Source: Scenedesmus sp. ARA3
Lineage: Eukaryota; Chlorophyta; Chlorophyceae; Sphaeropleales; Scenedesmaceae
Assembly (NCBI GenBank): GCA_004335835.1
Contig: RWJK01001936.1
Coordinates: forward strand, 1-64,000
DNA: 64,000 bases
Reading direction: 5' to 3'
How positions within the stretch are numbered: position 1 is the stretch's first letter; every line of letters starts with the position of its first letter. Below the pieces are notes generated by a model. The model worked only from the letters and a program-made list of their open reading frames with translations, had not been told where the DNA came from and made no database searches. This document shows, piece by piece, positions 21,227 through 33,734 of the stretch. A program made the translations under genes and the position numbers.

Positions 21227-23369
21227 GTGATGGCGTGCATGTGCAGGCCTCCGGCAGTGGCTAACTGTGACAGTAGCAGCAGCACGTCCCATGCAGCAGC
21301 AGCTGGATCACTCAGCACACTGAACAACTCAAAGCAGCAGCCAGGCACCAAGTATGGCAGTTGCAGTGGCAGCAAGGTGGCTGTGAGGGCGTCGGTTGAT
21401 GATGCTGGATTTGACGCAGTAGCAATCGGGGAGGAGGACACATGGAACCTTTGCGGTTGGGAAGAAGGCCCCAGTGTGGTGAGGATCCTGCCAGCTGCAA
21501 TCTGAATCGACAACTGCCACTAGCCTGCTTGACACCGGACAGTAGTTCAACACAGCCTGCTGTGTTAAGTCAGGTATGCATCCTGCAGAGCTTCTGCAGC
21601 TGCTTGCAGGACAGATGTTGTGCTGCGGTTCAGCAGTGCTGCTGTTGAGGATGCCTTTGTACTGCTGCTTCCTGCAAAATTCTGCTCTTGTCCTAACACC
21701 ACCTGCAGCCTGAGGCAGCTCGCGCTGCATCAGCAAAGCTCTCCAAGCACAAGCCAGCCGCAGAAACAGCAGCAGCACCAGCAACAGCCCTCAAACCCAG
21801 CAGCGGCAGAGCATCGCCTGCTTCTGCAGGGGCAACTAGGCGCTCACCCGGCACTGTTGCTGCTAACAGCAGCAGAAGCCACGCAGCCAGTAGGCCAGCC
21901 AGCAGCAGCAAGCTTGTGCCAGGGTCGCCGGTGCTTGCAGGACCAGCAGGCGGCTTGCGTGCCAAGGCAGCACGGCAGCTGCGGCAAGCAGTTGAGAGGC
22001 AGCGGCAGCTGCTAGAAGTGGGAGAGGAGGACTCAGGGGCAGAGGCAGCAGCAGAGCACTACAGGCCTGTTGATGCCTGCTGTGCAGGCAGTGACAATGA
22101 GTACTGGCAGCATGCAGATGCAGCAGCAGCAGCAACGCCAGCATCTATGCATTGCTGGCAGCAGAGCCGCGATGCTGACGGTGCAGCACCGTGCAGCACC
22201 GCAGGAGGTGATGCTGTACAGCCAGCTGGGCAGCAGCTGCAGCAGCAACAGCAGCAGCAGCAGCAGCACTTGCCTGCTTGTTCTGCTGAGGGAGTTACAT
22301 CTCCAAAAGCAGAGCAGTCAGCACAAGATCACCCTCAGCAACTTGTCACGCATGGTCTGCATCAGGGCCTGACGACCAGCTGCAACGCAGCACCAACTGC
22401 AGCAGCAGCAGCAGCAACAGGCAAGCCACTACGTCCCACATTGACGTCCAGTGACATTCTGGTGCAGCCTCTAGCAGCCTCAGAGGCAGCAGCAGCCGCA
22501 GCAGCAGCAGCAGGGTGTACCCCACCTCAGCTTGCCGAGTGGCTGCAAGGAGCACACAGGGCCCGAGCCAGCAGCTGCACTGGCAGCTGTGAAACAGCAT
22601 GCATGCCGCTGCCTCACAGCTCTGAGCGGCCTGCTCGGGGTGCACTGCAGCTCGGCAGTGCCTACAGGCGCTGCCAATCTCTCTCGGGGACTGCAGGCGC
22701 GGTGCAGCAGCAGTGTGCTGCTGCTGGGGCTGCTGCAGGGGCACCGTTGACGGTGCTGGCTGCAGCCTCTAGAGGCAGCAGTGCTGGAGCCAGCAGCAGC
22801 AGCAGAGTTGGAAACAGCAGTACCGCGCCTGCTGCCAGCAATGGCAGCTGCCAGTGCAGCGAGGCAGCTGCTACTGATGCACTGACAGAGCAGTTGCGGC
22901 AGTTGGGGCTCCAACAGCAGCAGCAGCAAATGCAGCAACATCAGCTTACTGAACAGCTAGGACACAGTAGACAACAGCAGCAGGAGGTCATGCGCATACG
23001 AAGCTTGGGCAGTAAACGCTTCAACAGCTTCAACAGCAACACCAGCCTAGAACAACAGCAGCAGTCGCAGCAGCTGCATGCAGATGCAGCTCTAACAAGC
23101 GACAGCAGCATAAACACCAGCAGTGGCTGCTGTGCATCTGGCAGCCCAGCCTGCAACTTACAGCCTCGGACGCTTGGCTTCAACAGCAGCACAGTCAGCA
23201 GCATGGCTGTGGGTGGCATTACCGGGAGCATGGCGTCCCTGCAGCAGAAGCTGCTGCCAGGTGACCGCCCCGGCAGCAGCGGCGGAGTCACCACCTACAG
23301 ATCAGCAGTAGGCGGCTCTCTAGCAGGGGCATCATCTGTTGCAGGACGCATTGGCCACATTGGCTCTAG

Positions 23370-23404
<35 letters not shown>

Positions 23405-24876
23405 CTAGCCACAGTGCAGGGGTAGGTTCAGGTTTGCTCAGCAGTAGGGCAGCCACGACAGGGCTGGCAGTGAGGGCTCAGATGCTGCTCACAAAGGACC
23501 TCACAGCACTGACTCCCAGGACGCCTAGAATGCGGGATGCACCAATGCAGCAGCAGCAGCAGCAGCGGGGCTGCGCAGCTGAGGAGTGCACAGCAGGGGC
23601 CTGGTGCAGCAGCAGCAGCAGCGCAGCAAGACAAGATTGTCTTTCAGGGGATGCTGCTGGCAGCAGCAGCCGCAGCAGCAGCATGTCTGCAGGCAAGGCG
23701 CGTTGCTTGTCTGGCAGCAACAGGCCTACTTCTGGTGCACAGCGGGGCAATCGCCTGGCAAGTGCAGGTGTGTGTGGTTGTACGGTGACAATCGGCTTGC
23801 AGCAGCACTGCAGCTGCATTATAGGTTATGATGTCCATTCGGCACATGTGCACTGCATTCATATCCCAGTTGCTGTGTGCAGCACTCAGTGCATGACTTG
23901 TTGCATGCAACCACTGCTGTCACCTTTTTGGGCTGTAATGCAGGTGCTGGGCCCCTGGCCAGGCAGCTGCAGTCGCAAGGCCTGGCAGCAGCAGCGGAGT
24001 ACCAGCGGGCAAGGGCGGCAGTGGGTGACATTCTGGTGCGCATCAGCAGCCACAAGGGCAGCAGCAGCAGCAGCCAGGCAGCAGGCGCAGGGCTAGCTGC
24101 TGCTACTGCAGCAGCGCCGCTGGCTGATGCTGGTGCTGGTGCACCAGGTGATGCAACAGGGGCAGTGTGCGCTGGCGGAATCGGCGAACCTGCGAGGAAG
24201 CAGCAGCAGCAGGTGACGCCTTTCACAATGAAGCAAGCGCCGCTTGCTATGTCTGTGCCTTGCAAGTTTGCCGCATCCATGATGTGTTTAGGCACACCAT
24301 CGTGCTTACGGTGTGAGATGGTGCTGTTGCAGGGCTGCTGACGGCTGTGACTCTTTGCTAGATGTTGCAACACTAGATTACACTGCCGTGCACAAGACCT
24401 GCTCCCCAGCCAGGAATGGTGTGCCATACAGCCGAGTCAGTGACGGCAGTTTCTGAAAATGAGGTGTGGTTTTGATTGACATCATCACAGCAGCCACACA
24501 AGTTCACTGAGTCAACTGCCCGCCTGCTGTCCCTGCTGTGTCTGCTGCACTGCAGCCGATGTTCGGCCGCTGTGAGTCACTCAAGGCATACAGCGACTTC
24601 CAAGCCACAGCTGCAGCTGCAGCGGGGCGCCTGCCAAGCAGCGAATGTCACTGCACATCTACCGGTGCCAGCTACAGCATCCCAAGCAGCAGCAGCATTA
24701 ACGGTGGCAGCAGGGCTGTTGACAGTGCTGCTGGCGCTGGCGTGCGTGGTGGTTCTGCTGCAGCTGGTGGGCGCGTGCCATCTGCTGCAGCTGCAGCAGC
24801 CAGGGCGGCGCAGCAGGCAGGGCTGCAGCTGATGGGCAGCAATGCTGCTAGTGCAGTAAGCAGGGCAAGCGGCTAG
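21227..24876 (+). CDS. Low-complexity Gln/Ser/Ala-rich protein, function unknown
   Basis: Four exons join in phase: about 21227-21478, 21709-23767, 23944-24212, 24556-24876, giving close to 970 residues. The start is uncertain: the first frame opens with MMACMCRPP, but an AG acceptor follows at once, so an upstream exon is possible. The only non-repetitive stretches are VDDAGFDAVAIGEEDTW, AARQLRQAVERQRQLLEV (likely helical), LRQLGLQQ, LTALTPRTPRMRD, and ARAAVGDILVRISSHK near the C-terminus. The rest is Gln, Ser and Ala runs from CAG triplets. The TPRTPR element and Ser-rich blocks could be phosphorylated, but no family is recognised. Confidence 0.6.
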
Positions 24877-25821
24877 CTTATATAAAGAAAGTTGCCGATT
24901 GCATACATTACAGCTTGGTGATGGGGAGGCTGATGACACATGTAACGAATGTAGCCTGCATCTGTTGGTTACTGATTGCAGCTGTTGCTGATGTGCATCG
25001 GGCTTAAGTTACGATTGGGACCAGCGCATGTGTTGCGCAGGCATACCTGTTTCAGCTCTGATAGCAACTCAAGCCGTGATATGTTTGACAAACTACCCAC
25101 ATGCCGTAACACAGCAGCCCACAGGGCTTTGTTACATTGCATCAACAACAACTGCCAGCAGCTGCTAGCAGACACTCGGTAAACCCGCTTTGAGGGGCCT
25201 CTGACACATGAACCCTGAAACCTTGACCCTCTGAACCAACAGAGCAGAGGGCTCTGTGGCAGCGTGCTTGATGGCAACTGCTTGCGTAACGCTCACAACA
25301 GCAACAACAGGCACAGCATACTGTCAACGACAAGAGCAGCCTGCGTTCTGCGGGCACCCACTGTGCATGTGGAGCGGGGATCAACAAGCCATTGCGGCAA
25401 TGCTCCCTGGAAAATCCTTCAGTGGCGAACCCGCAATCATACCACCTTGAAAACTGAATGCGGAAGGCATTGCAAGGATCTGCACCTGCGGCCAAAATCG
25501 AACAGCCTGAGTTTGGAAACCAAGTTCTGCTGCGGTTCAAGGGGGAAAGATGGTATTGATGGGGGGTGCTGGAAACCACATCCAGCGCGTTCCGCGGTGG
25601 ATGCGCCCATTTACCGATACTTTACTTGTTTGTTTGTACATTTGCGGCGCCGAAGGCCAATCGTGCTGGGGGCTGGGCGCCAACAGGGCCTGCTGAAACC
25701 TGCTGAGCTGAGCTCAGCAGCAGCAGTGTTGATAACGATCTCAAAAATTTACCGTTTTGGATGCACGTGCACGAAGTCAATGTTCAGTTATAAAAGATTA
25801 TACTGGCAAAGCCTCAGACAA

Positions 25822-25893
25822 TCCTAGACGCTCCAAGCCTTCCTGTCCGATCGCTGTACACAAACACGACTTGAGGCTCTGGAGCGTCCAGGA
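25822..25893. repeat. Imperfect inverted repeat
   Basis: TCCTAGACGCTCCAAGCCT at 25822-25840 pairs with AGGCTCTGGAGCGTCCAGGA at 25874-25893, around a 33-nt loop. It may be the end of a small foldback element. Confidence 0.6.
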
Positions 25894-26959
25894 TTCAGCG
25901 GCACTTTGTCACAGTAATCTTTCAATGCTAAGTGACCTATTTATCGGCCGGCGTGTGATTCGGTAACTTTTTGGCGCGACAGGAGGCCTGCGATGACGGA
26001 ACGCCTCTCGGTGAGCATCGCAGGCAGCACAGGGAAGGCCCGAAAGCCTTTATCAGTTATTAATTATGGTATTATGGATGTTACGACTGTTGGCGGAGGT
26101 CCCAAGGCGTGCCAGACTACCCCAGCAGCTGTCGACATTTGACAGTCGTACTGCTGGCAACAGCAGAAAGGCACTGCCTCCAGTGTGTCCAGGGTACGAG
26201 TGCCACCTTCAAGCTTCGGCCCAGTCTCAATAGGGTTGTATCTATATAGTATATAATGTGGTAAAAAGCAAACTTTACAGTTAGCAGGCCTCTGGTGGCT
26301 CAGGAACTCTAATACCATCCTTCCCCCTTAAAGTGCCTGCTGATGTTCACGCACAGCTGTCAGCTGGCACGAGACGCCGACAGCACAACCATGAATCAAG
26401 CAAAGAGCACCCGCGATAGATGCGGCTCGTCAGTATTGAGCACCCACAGTACCATGCCATGTAGCGCAAGGATGAATTCTGCAGGCAACGCCAAAAAGCG
26501 GCATGTCCCAGGCAAACTGTTGCTACCACGCACCTGGCAGCACGTGCCACCAAGGTGCAACAGCCAGGACTAAATTCTTCAGGTGACTGATACCTGAAAC
26601 CAATGCTAGGTGGTGCCCAACACAGGCGTGGGACCAGAAGAGCAGTACAATGCAGCAAAATTGCAAATGACTCATCATGTGACAGCTGAGGGGGCAATGT
26701 ACAGCGCCCCATCAGCCAACATGCCAGCGCGCCAATCACACATCAAGGCAGCGCTGTCGAAACAGTAAAACACTGGCATGCAATGCCACCAAGTCGGTTG
26801 GTTTACATGCATGCGCACTACAGCATAAAAGCAGAGAAGCTGTCCACACACTGCACCAAAACAACATGCAGCAACACCCTGCGAAACAATGGCTGCACTG
26901 CCTGGACAGGAGGCCCAGTACTGCAGCACATGCCGGCATCACAGCTGCACTGTAGCTGT

Positions 26960-27124
26960 CACAAACGCACTGCAGATCTCACAGCTGGTATGTAATGTTT
27001 AGCTGTAGTGTGGATCTCAAAAATGCCGCATAAATCTCACAGCTGCCGTGTACATCTCAGAGCTTTACTGTAAATCTTGAGGCCGCACTGCAGATCTTAC
27101 AGTTGCACTGTGGATCTCACTGCA
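26960..27124. repeat. Degenerate 20-22-bp tandem repeat
   Basis: About seven units of the type CACTGCAGATCTCACAGCTG, with frequent substitutions. No coding potential. Confidence 0.7.
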
Positions 27125-27321
27125 GCCTGGATGGACATGCAGGCAACCACAGCTCACACCTGCATCGCTGCATACCCTGATCACCTGTATAGAAATGTAG
27201 GAACACGCGTCCCTTCTCAGTCACTCTAGTGATGCAGTCAGCTGGGTTGCGCACAGCATACCTCTGAGCATACAACTACTAGCTGTTGCTGTTGAGAAAG
27301 CAGCAAGAAAGCATAGCGCCA

Positions 27322-28525
27322 CTACATGCGCGGCGCTGAGTCAGCAGTTGCAGCTGGCTTGCTGCCGTGGCTGCTGTCACACTGCTGAACAGCCATTGCT
27401 TGCAACGGGCTAGCTGCAGCAGCGGCACCAGAAACACCATCAACAGCTGATGCGGCTGCCAGATCTGCACCATTTGCAGCTAGATCAGCATCGCTAGCAC
27501 CCTTGGTAGGCAGATGCTGCCTGCCGAAGCGCTGCTGGTAACACAGAAACGCTGTCATTGTGACAATAACACACCCAAACCCTAGCCACGTCAGCCAGTG
27601 CTGCGGTGTATCTTTCAGCAGCACAATCTCCCCAACAATCGACCCAACCAGCCGCAAGCTGATAAACACACTGACCAGATTCGCCCCCACGCTGCGAGTG
27701 GTCATCTGCAGTAGCAGGTTCGCGCCCGTGTAGATGACTATTGCGGAGCCGACCAGGACGCCGATGTCCATCGGCTTCAGCGCCCACAGCCACGCAAATT
27801 CAGTGCCTTCAATGCCCAATGCCAGCGGAACAAACACAAGCAGCGTAATGTTGCGATTCGCCATCAGCACCTGATCATTTGTAACCAGGCTGCGGCTCAC
27901 TTGCAGCGCCAGCATGTACGCTGTCATAAGCAGCGTGCATGCAAACGACAGCAGCAACCCAATTGCCAAGTTCACGGCTGATGTCTTCTCTGTGGCTACT
28001 CCAGACGCCTGTGCGGACGCATCTTCAAGCCATTTGCCAGCGATTACCATAGCCGAGCCGCCAATGGCAACGAGCAATGTGAGGTACACGCCGGGTGCTT
28101 TGGGTTGCCGCAGCAGCAGCGAGCTGGAGATGGCCACCAGCAGCGGCGTGAACATGAACATGAGCTGCGAGAAAGGAGAGGGAGCGATTGCGGCCAGAAC
28201 TTTGGCATAGGAAGAGAGGCGTGAACAGAGGCGTGAAGATGGGTGTGACGATGTGATGGCTGCGGGGAGCAGCGTGTATAGCAAGGCAAAATGAGAACAG
28301 GCACCAGCACCAGCAAGAACTAAACCTTATTACAACATCAAGCAGCAGCAGCAGCAGCAGCAGGCGCCACCCACCTGCACAAGGTAGCTTGTGGTGAACT
28401 TGGTTGCGTAGATGTTGACGAGGTTGTAGAGGCATGCGATGCCGCCAATGGCAGACGGCAAAGCCTGCGCCCTAGCAAACGCAACCGCCCGCTGCCGCCA
28501 GCCTTGTGGCAGCTCATCCTCCTTT

Positions 28526-28572
<47 letters not shown>

Positions 28573-29321
28573 GCAGGCCTCTCCCAGCTCAGCATCCTGC
28601 TGCTCGTTGCTGCCGCCCCTGCTGCTGCTTGATGCTGTAAACACGTACGCATCGTCCTGATCTGCGGCACAACCACCAGCTGCCGCCTGCTGCTGCTGCT
28701 GCTGCCGCCGCTGTTGTCGCTGCTGCAGCCGCCGCATTGTGCAGTTTGGCAGGTACACCAGGGCCACCACGCTGGGCCATGCAATGATGTTAAGCACCAC
28801 CAGCAGCTGCAGCGTGGGGGCAACTGGGTTGGGCCGCGTCTGCAAGAGCACAGATATCAACAGCACGGAATGAGTCCAACATCAGAAGTTTGTCAGGTGC
28901 AAGGATAAGTGTGCTCACTGGACGCTGCATCATGTGCATGAAATTTCATAGGTGGCCGTTTGCCTCCGCGCATGGTGCTGTTGGCAAAGCCAGGCTGGCA
29001 GGGCAAGCAACATCTGCAGCACCAACAAAACATGCTGTAGAACATGCGGCTGTTGCTTAATGATAATGTTAAGCAATGTGTGCAGGTGTGTTGGCTCTGC
29101 AGACCTTATGCCTGCAGCCCATGCATGAAGATTGCCATGGAACTGTCGCCACAGCAGCGGCTGCTGCAATGTAACCTCTGCAGCCCTGATGCATGGCGCT
29201 GCTGTACACCACAGCCACAGCCACAGTCCTCAAACCATACCTGCATGTAGCGTGTGCATACGGCCCAGAGGCCCCATACAAACTGCACAAACACGACTGC
29301 CACCAGCCAAGCAGCAAACAT
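27322..29321 (-). CDS. Drug/metabolite (nucleotide-sugar-like) transporter
   Basis: Multi-spanning membrane carrier of the DMT/EamA type; the substrate cannot be told. Three exons in phase: 29241-29321, 28375-28839, 27322-28164, 462 residues. The first exon is one membrane helix (MFAAWLVAVVFVQFVWGLW). The second carries TRPNPVAPTLQLLVVLN, a helix, then a cytoplasmic loop swollen by Gln runs (14 CTG triplets at 28528-28570), then IGGIACLYNLVNIYATKF. The third has about seven hydrophobic segments, including LMFMFTPLLVAISSSLLL, PGVYLTLLVAIGGSAMVI, IGVLVGSAIVIYTGANLLL and WLTWLGFGCVIVTMTAFL. Duplicated half-structures fit a ten-helix DMT. The C-terminal 60 residues are Ala/Asp/Ser-rich. The ATG at 29321 is the first after an in-frame stop. 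Confidence 0.75.
28528..28570. repeat. (CTG)14 microsatellite in transporter exon
   Basis: A pure CTG run encodes polyglutamine in the first cytoplasmic loop of the transporter. Confidence 0.95.
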
Positions 29322-29970
29322 AGGCTTTGACAAAGGTGCTGTCTCTGCCCTGCTGCTTTATGTGCGGATCAGCTGTTCCTTGCGCCCAGACATGATGAAA
29401 ATGGTTTGAAAATATCAGAAATACGACGGAGCTGACTGTCAAGCACAGATTCAGCGTGTAGGGCTAGCCACGGCAGTTTCAAATGTGCAGCAGCTCTTGA
29501 GACAAGTGCTGCGGCATGTCGAACGGAGCCCCAATGTACACCATTTACAGATAAGAACTACAGCAAAGCCATGCAGCGAAGTTTTGGCAGTCTTTGAAGA
29601 GGAGGCGGGTGTGGATTACGATTGATCAACCGGCCGTCAGGATTACAGGACACGCAAGCAAGGCGATCACGTGGGTTCCGACAAACATGCTCAACATCCA
29701 CTGTGTCAAGTGTTTCAACTTTTAATGCTGGAACATTCGTCAAACGGTGTCCGATGTGGGACGCTGGCCAAGAGAACGAAACATTGGATGTGCCCAGTGC
29801 GCAACACTCTGCTGCATCGATGCTGCAACCTGACAGCGCGCGTAACAATCCCAACAGCTGTAGCTGATAAACTAACCAACACCTTCAGGTCAACACAATT
29901 GATGGGTGACAGGCAGGTGCATGTAGCAACAGTTCAGTCACAATGCACCTTGCTACCTTGCCTTCCAAGT

Positions 29971-30373
29971 TTACCGCTGTTCATACACTAGCAGCGTAGC
30001 ATGGCACTGCAGCACTTCCTGCACATCCACCTCTGCCACTCTGCTGTCATTGACAAGAAACCACCAGCACCTGCCCATCCTGCTGCTGCTGCTGATGTGG
30101 CTGACACAGCTTTGCAAATCATTGCCGCCACAACTGCAGCAAGTATCCTGCTGCTGCTGCTGCTGCTGCTGCAGTCCCGCACACTGGCTATCTGCAGTGC
30201 TGGCTTCCTGGTCACCGGCAAAACCTGAGGCATGACCCACAGCCTGGTGCTGATGCCCCTGCCGCTGCAGCAGCTGCTGCTGTGTCACGCGCCTGTACAT
30301 GATGTAGTGCCCTGATGACTGGCTGAAGCCAAGGTGCTGCACGGCTGCAGTCAGATCGTACAGCAGGCCCTGC

Positions 30374-30421
<48 letters not shown>

Positions 30422-30514
30422 AATGCTTCGCCACTTGCGCCCAACTCTGCAGCATGCCGCTGCTCCTGCTGCTGCTGCAACGTTTCGCCGCCTGTGCTTA
30501 GCTCTGCAGCACCC

Positions 30515-30550
<36 letters not shown>

Positions 30551-33095
30551 CGCTGCTGCTGCGGCTGCGGCTGCTGTGCTTCATCGCTTGCGCCAAGCTC
30601 CTCACCATCCTGCTGCATCTCCTGCTGCTCCTGCAGCACAAACTTAGCCATATCAAGTACCAGCGGAAATGCCACATGCCCCTGCACCTTGGCCCCACCC
30701 CCAGCCACATGCACAGATCGCTGCAGCTGCAGCACCAGCACTGCAGGAGCCTTGGCAATGCACGTCTGCTTCACAACGCTGCGAATGACTCGCAGCCAGG
30801 GTAAACCCGCTGCCTGCAGCAGCTGCTGGTAGTTGAGTGGAGGTAGGGGTGCAGTGAGGCTGCTGAGGTGCTGCAACTGCTGCAGCAGGGCTGCTGCTGA
30901 TGATGATGATGTTGCTGATGGTGTTGGTGCGTCATCGCTACTGCTGGCTGAGCGTGCCCTGTGCTTGCTACCGGAAGGCACATCTGCTGGCACTGCTGCT
31001 GCCGCTGGACATGCATCTGCATCTGCCTGCCTGCTAGTTGCAGCAAGGGCTCCTTCCCCTGTGGCTGCTGCTGCTGCCTGCATTGCGGCAGTTATCCCAT
31101 TTGCTGTTGCTGCTGCTGCTGCCTTGCATGATGCTCTCAAGCTGCACCTCAGGCACTCCACCCCCTGCACCACCTCAGGCAGACTGTACCGCCTCAGGCA
31201 CTGCTGCAGTGTAAGCCCTGCAGGCAGTACAAAGCGACCGCTGCTGCTGCTGTAGCTGGCTAGCACGGGCAGGGGTAGGCAGGCAAAGCGTGCAAGGACG
31301 CGAGGAAACCTGCAACGACAGCAAAACAGTACGGGGCAAACAGTGAGCATGCATGCTGGTATATGCATATACCAGCTGCACACGTGCCCGCAGCATTAGA
31401 GGGGAACGGCTGACCAATACCATTGGCTGAGAGAAGTATCTTGTAAGCAGCAGTGGCATGCACAGTCATGCAAAGTGGCAACCAAGATGGCATGTCCTCT
31501 GCTGCGCAACACCTACAAGGGCATTTGCATTGCGCTGGTCAAACAATGGTCAAAGACATATGACAAAAGTCAGTCAAACACCGCCTGCCCAGGCGACCCT
31601 GCAGCACCCTACCCTACCTGTAGCCGCATGCAGCGCATGTGATGAGCTCAGTGGTGACCCCAAACACAGGCAGCCAGGACAGGCTGCCACACACCGGCGC
31701 TGCTGCTGAAGACTGCTGCTGCTGCTGCTGCTGCGACAGCAGCTGATGGTCGCCACAAGGCACGCCTAGACCGGGTGGCAGCGGGATTGGTTGTCTTTGC
31801 CGCCCCTGCTGCTGCTGCTGCTGCATGAGTGTGGTGGCTAGCAGCTGTATTGCTGCTGCCCCATCCTGCTGCTGCTGTTGCTGTGGCATTATGGGCATGT
31901 GTGATGCCTGCTGCTGCAGCAGGCACTGCAAGCCAGGCACCAGCTGCTGCTCTTGCTGCAACTGCTGCCAGCAAGCCACCTCAGTGGCGGCAGCATCACA
32001 CACAGCCTGCGCACAACAACGATATTGCAGTGCATTGTGGCACTCAACAGCAATGACAGGCGTGCCCTCGCATGTTGCACAGGTTTCAAGGTATGTGTGT
32101 CAGCTCCAGGATAACCCTGAGAGGAAGTTTGTACTCCCGCCACCTGCAGCGTGAGGCATACGTTGACAAAACACACAGACAGCAACCCATGCAGTGACTG
32201 GCGCAGCTGCAGTGCAGCAGACGTGTTGCTTGCATGTCACCGCATGTGAACCGTTGTCGAGAACAGTTATTTTCAATTGTTGAGTAGCCCCATTTGCAGC
32301 TGCTGGCCTTGCAAGCAACTTAGCACACCCACCTCAAAAGCCTCTGCAGTGTCATGCTGGCAGCCGTGCTCCAGCACTCCTTCAGGCACATGCCACGCCA
32401 GTGCAGCCTGCAGGGCGCCAGCATGCACAGCCCTGCTGCTGCTGCTGCTGCTGCTGCTTGCTTGCAAGGCTGCCAGCAGGGTGTGCAGCTGCAGCAGCAG
32501 CTGGCCCTGGGCTGCGCGAGCTGCGAGTGCTGATGGGGATACTGCAGCGTCAGAATCGTCCGGGCCTGCGTGTGACATGTGTTGAAAAAGGAAGAGGAGC
32601 ATATTGCACATGTCACACAGCATGGGTTGAGATGGCAGCAAGTAGCGCACATCAGGTACTCAGGACACTGCCCGTTGTGCGTGCAGAGTGCAATGAAGCA
32701 CATAGCACTGCAGTTCTGTGTATGATGGCAACACTCCTCATCCTACAGTGCCGCTGCACTGCGCATCATGCTTGCACAACATGTCCGCCTGTTGAACGGA
32801 AAGACACAGTTCATGCATGGTCTTAGGGAGCAAAAGCCCTTCATTGCTCACCATGCAGAATGAACTTCACTGCCCCTTTCACAGCTGCCAGCAGCTGCGC
32901 AGCAGCCAAGGGCTGTTGCGCTGTGCTGCTGCAGCTGCTGCTTGCTTGCAGGAATCCTGCAAGCTGGGATAAAGCCTCACACAGCACTTGACTGCTGGCC
33001 ATGGCCTGTAGTGCTGCGTTGAGGTAACATGTGTTGCCTGTGTTGCACATGCCTGGCACATAAACGTGCTGCTTGCTGCTGGAGGGTTGCGCCAT
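29971..33095 (-). CDS. Ubiquitin-specific protease (USP/UBP, peptidase C19)
   Basis: Cysteine protease removing ubiquitin. Four exons in phase: 32852-33095, 32333-32565, 31618-32006, 29971-31309; 734 residues. Cys box: GMCNTGNTCYLNAALQ. QDA-like box: QHDTAEAFEV. Zinc-finger pairs: CAACGYR and VECLRCSLR. His box: GFSQSSGHYIMYRR, with FLVNDSRVAEV and a final TLLVYEQR. The short N-terminus before the Cys box and the paired CxxC resemble the USP30/plant UBP27 branch, but membership is inference and no membrane segment is seen. Gln runs interrupt the finger and the region before the His box. The start at 33095 is the first ATG in frame; a further upstream exon is not excluded. Confidence 0.85.
30376..30421. 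repeat. (CTG)15 microsatellite in USP exon
   Basis: A pure CTG run (CAG on the coding strand) gives a polyglutamine tract in the ubiquitin protease. Similar runs lie nearby at 30513-30547. Confidence 0.95.
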
Positions 33096-33734
33096 GATGG
33101 GCAAAAACTGCTGCTATCCCGCCTTACAGCGGACAGTCAGAACTTGTGAGCAGTTGAGGCAGCAGTTGGATTTGCCAGGACAGGCAGTAACAGCGGCATG
33201 CAAATTGATGGATGGAGCAGCATGCTGCTGAGGCACACACAGCGCTGGGTGCTTGAAATAGTGATTCTGCATCCAAACATGCTATGGGGATATGCAGTGG
33301 TCCGCCAGTCCTGTTAGACACACGTAACCTGACAATGACATGGTGTGGTCAGCTGGGCACAAGTCCCCTGGTTCATGACACAGCTGGTCCCCTCCGTTGA
33401 GTTAATTGTTTCGTGCTTGCAGTACAAGCGATTGTTGCAAAGCATCTGTCTCGCAGATCAAGGCTCACTTGTCTTGTCACTTGCACCTCTCGACTCGCAG
33501 GCTTTTTGCTTGAGCGCCCGAGATCTGGTGCTGCGTAGCCTTTTGCGAAGTTTTTCAGGAATCAAAGTCTACGCTCAGCTCACGCTAGTGTACTATCCAT
33601 AGCGCTGGGAGCAGCAACAGCAGCACTAGTAGCAGCAGCAGCAGCAGCGCAGGAAGGGCAGCAGCAGCGGCAGCAGCAGCTCAGCAGGGGCTGAACATTG
33701 CTGCTAGCCAGCGAACTAGCAGCAGACACATCAG
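33096..33734. other. USP/bL17m divergent intergenic region
   Basis: Probably holds both promoters and 5' UTRs. 33600-33690 is CAG-rich. No clear TATA box; the open frame 33345-33602 has no recognisable motif. Confidence 0.5.

Larger units (their letters stand above)
24877..27321. other. Intergenic with repeats, no gene recognised
   Basis: 25256-25827 holds overlapping ORFs without motifs. 25822-25893 is an imperfect hairpin, and a stem of GGCCTGCGAT with AGCATCGCAGG flanks 25986-26030. 26960-27124 is a tandem repeat. A minus ORF at 26064-26318 (LEGGTRTLDT) looks like mobile-element translation noise. Confidence 0.5.

Noticed and set aside
22346..22941. Leu/Cys-rich minus-strand ORFs opposite the Gln/Ser-rich gene
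   Set aside because: Poly-Leu and poly-Cys strings are the expected complements of CAG runs.
26064..26318. Second LTR element with a PBS at 26305-26318
   Set aside because: TGGTATTAG resembles a plant-type primer site, but no TG...CA LTR abuts it and no internal region follows.
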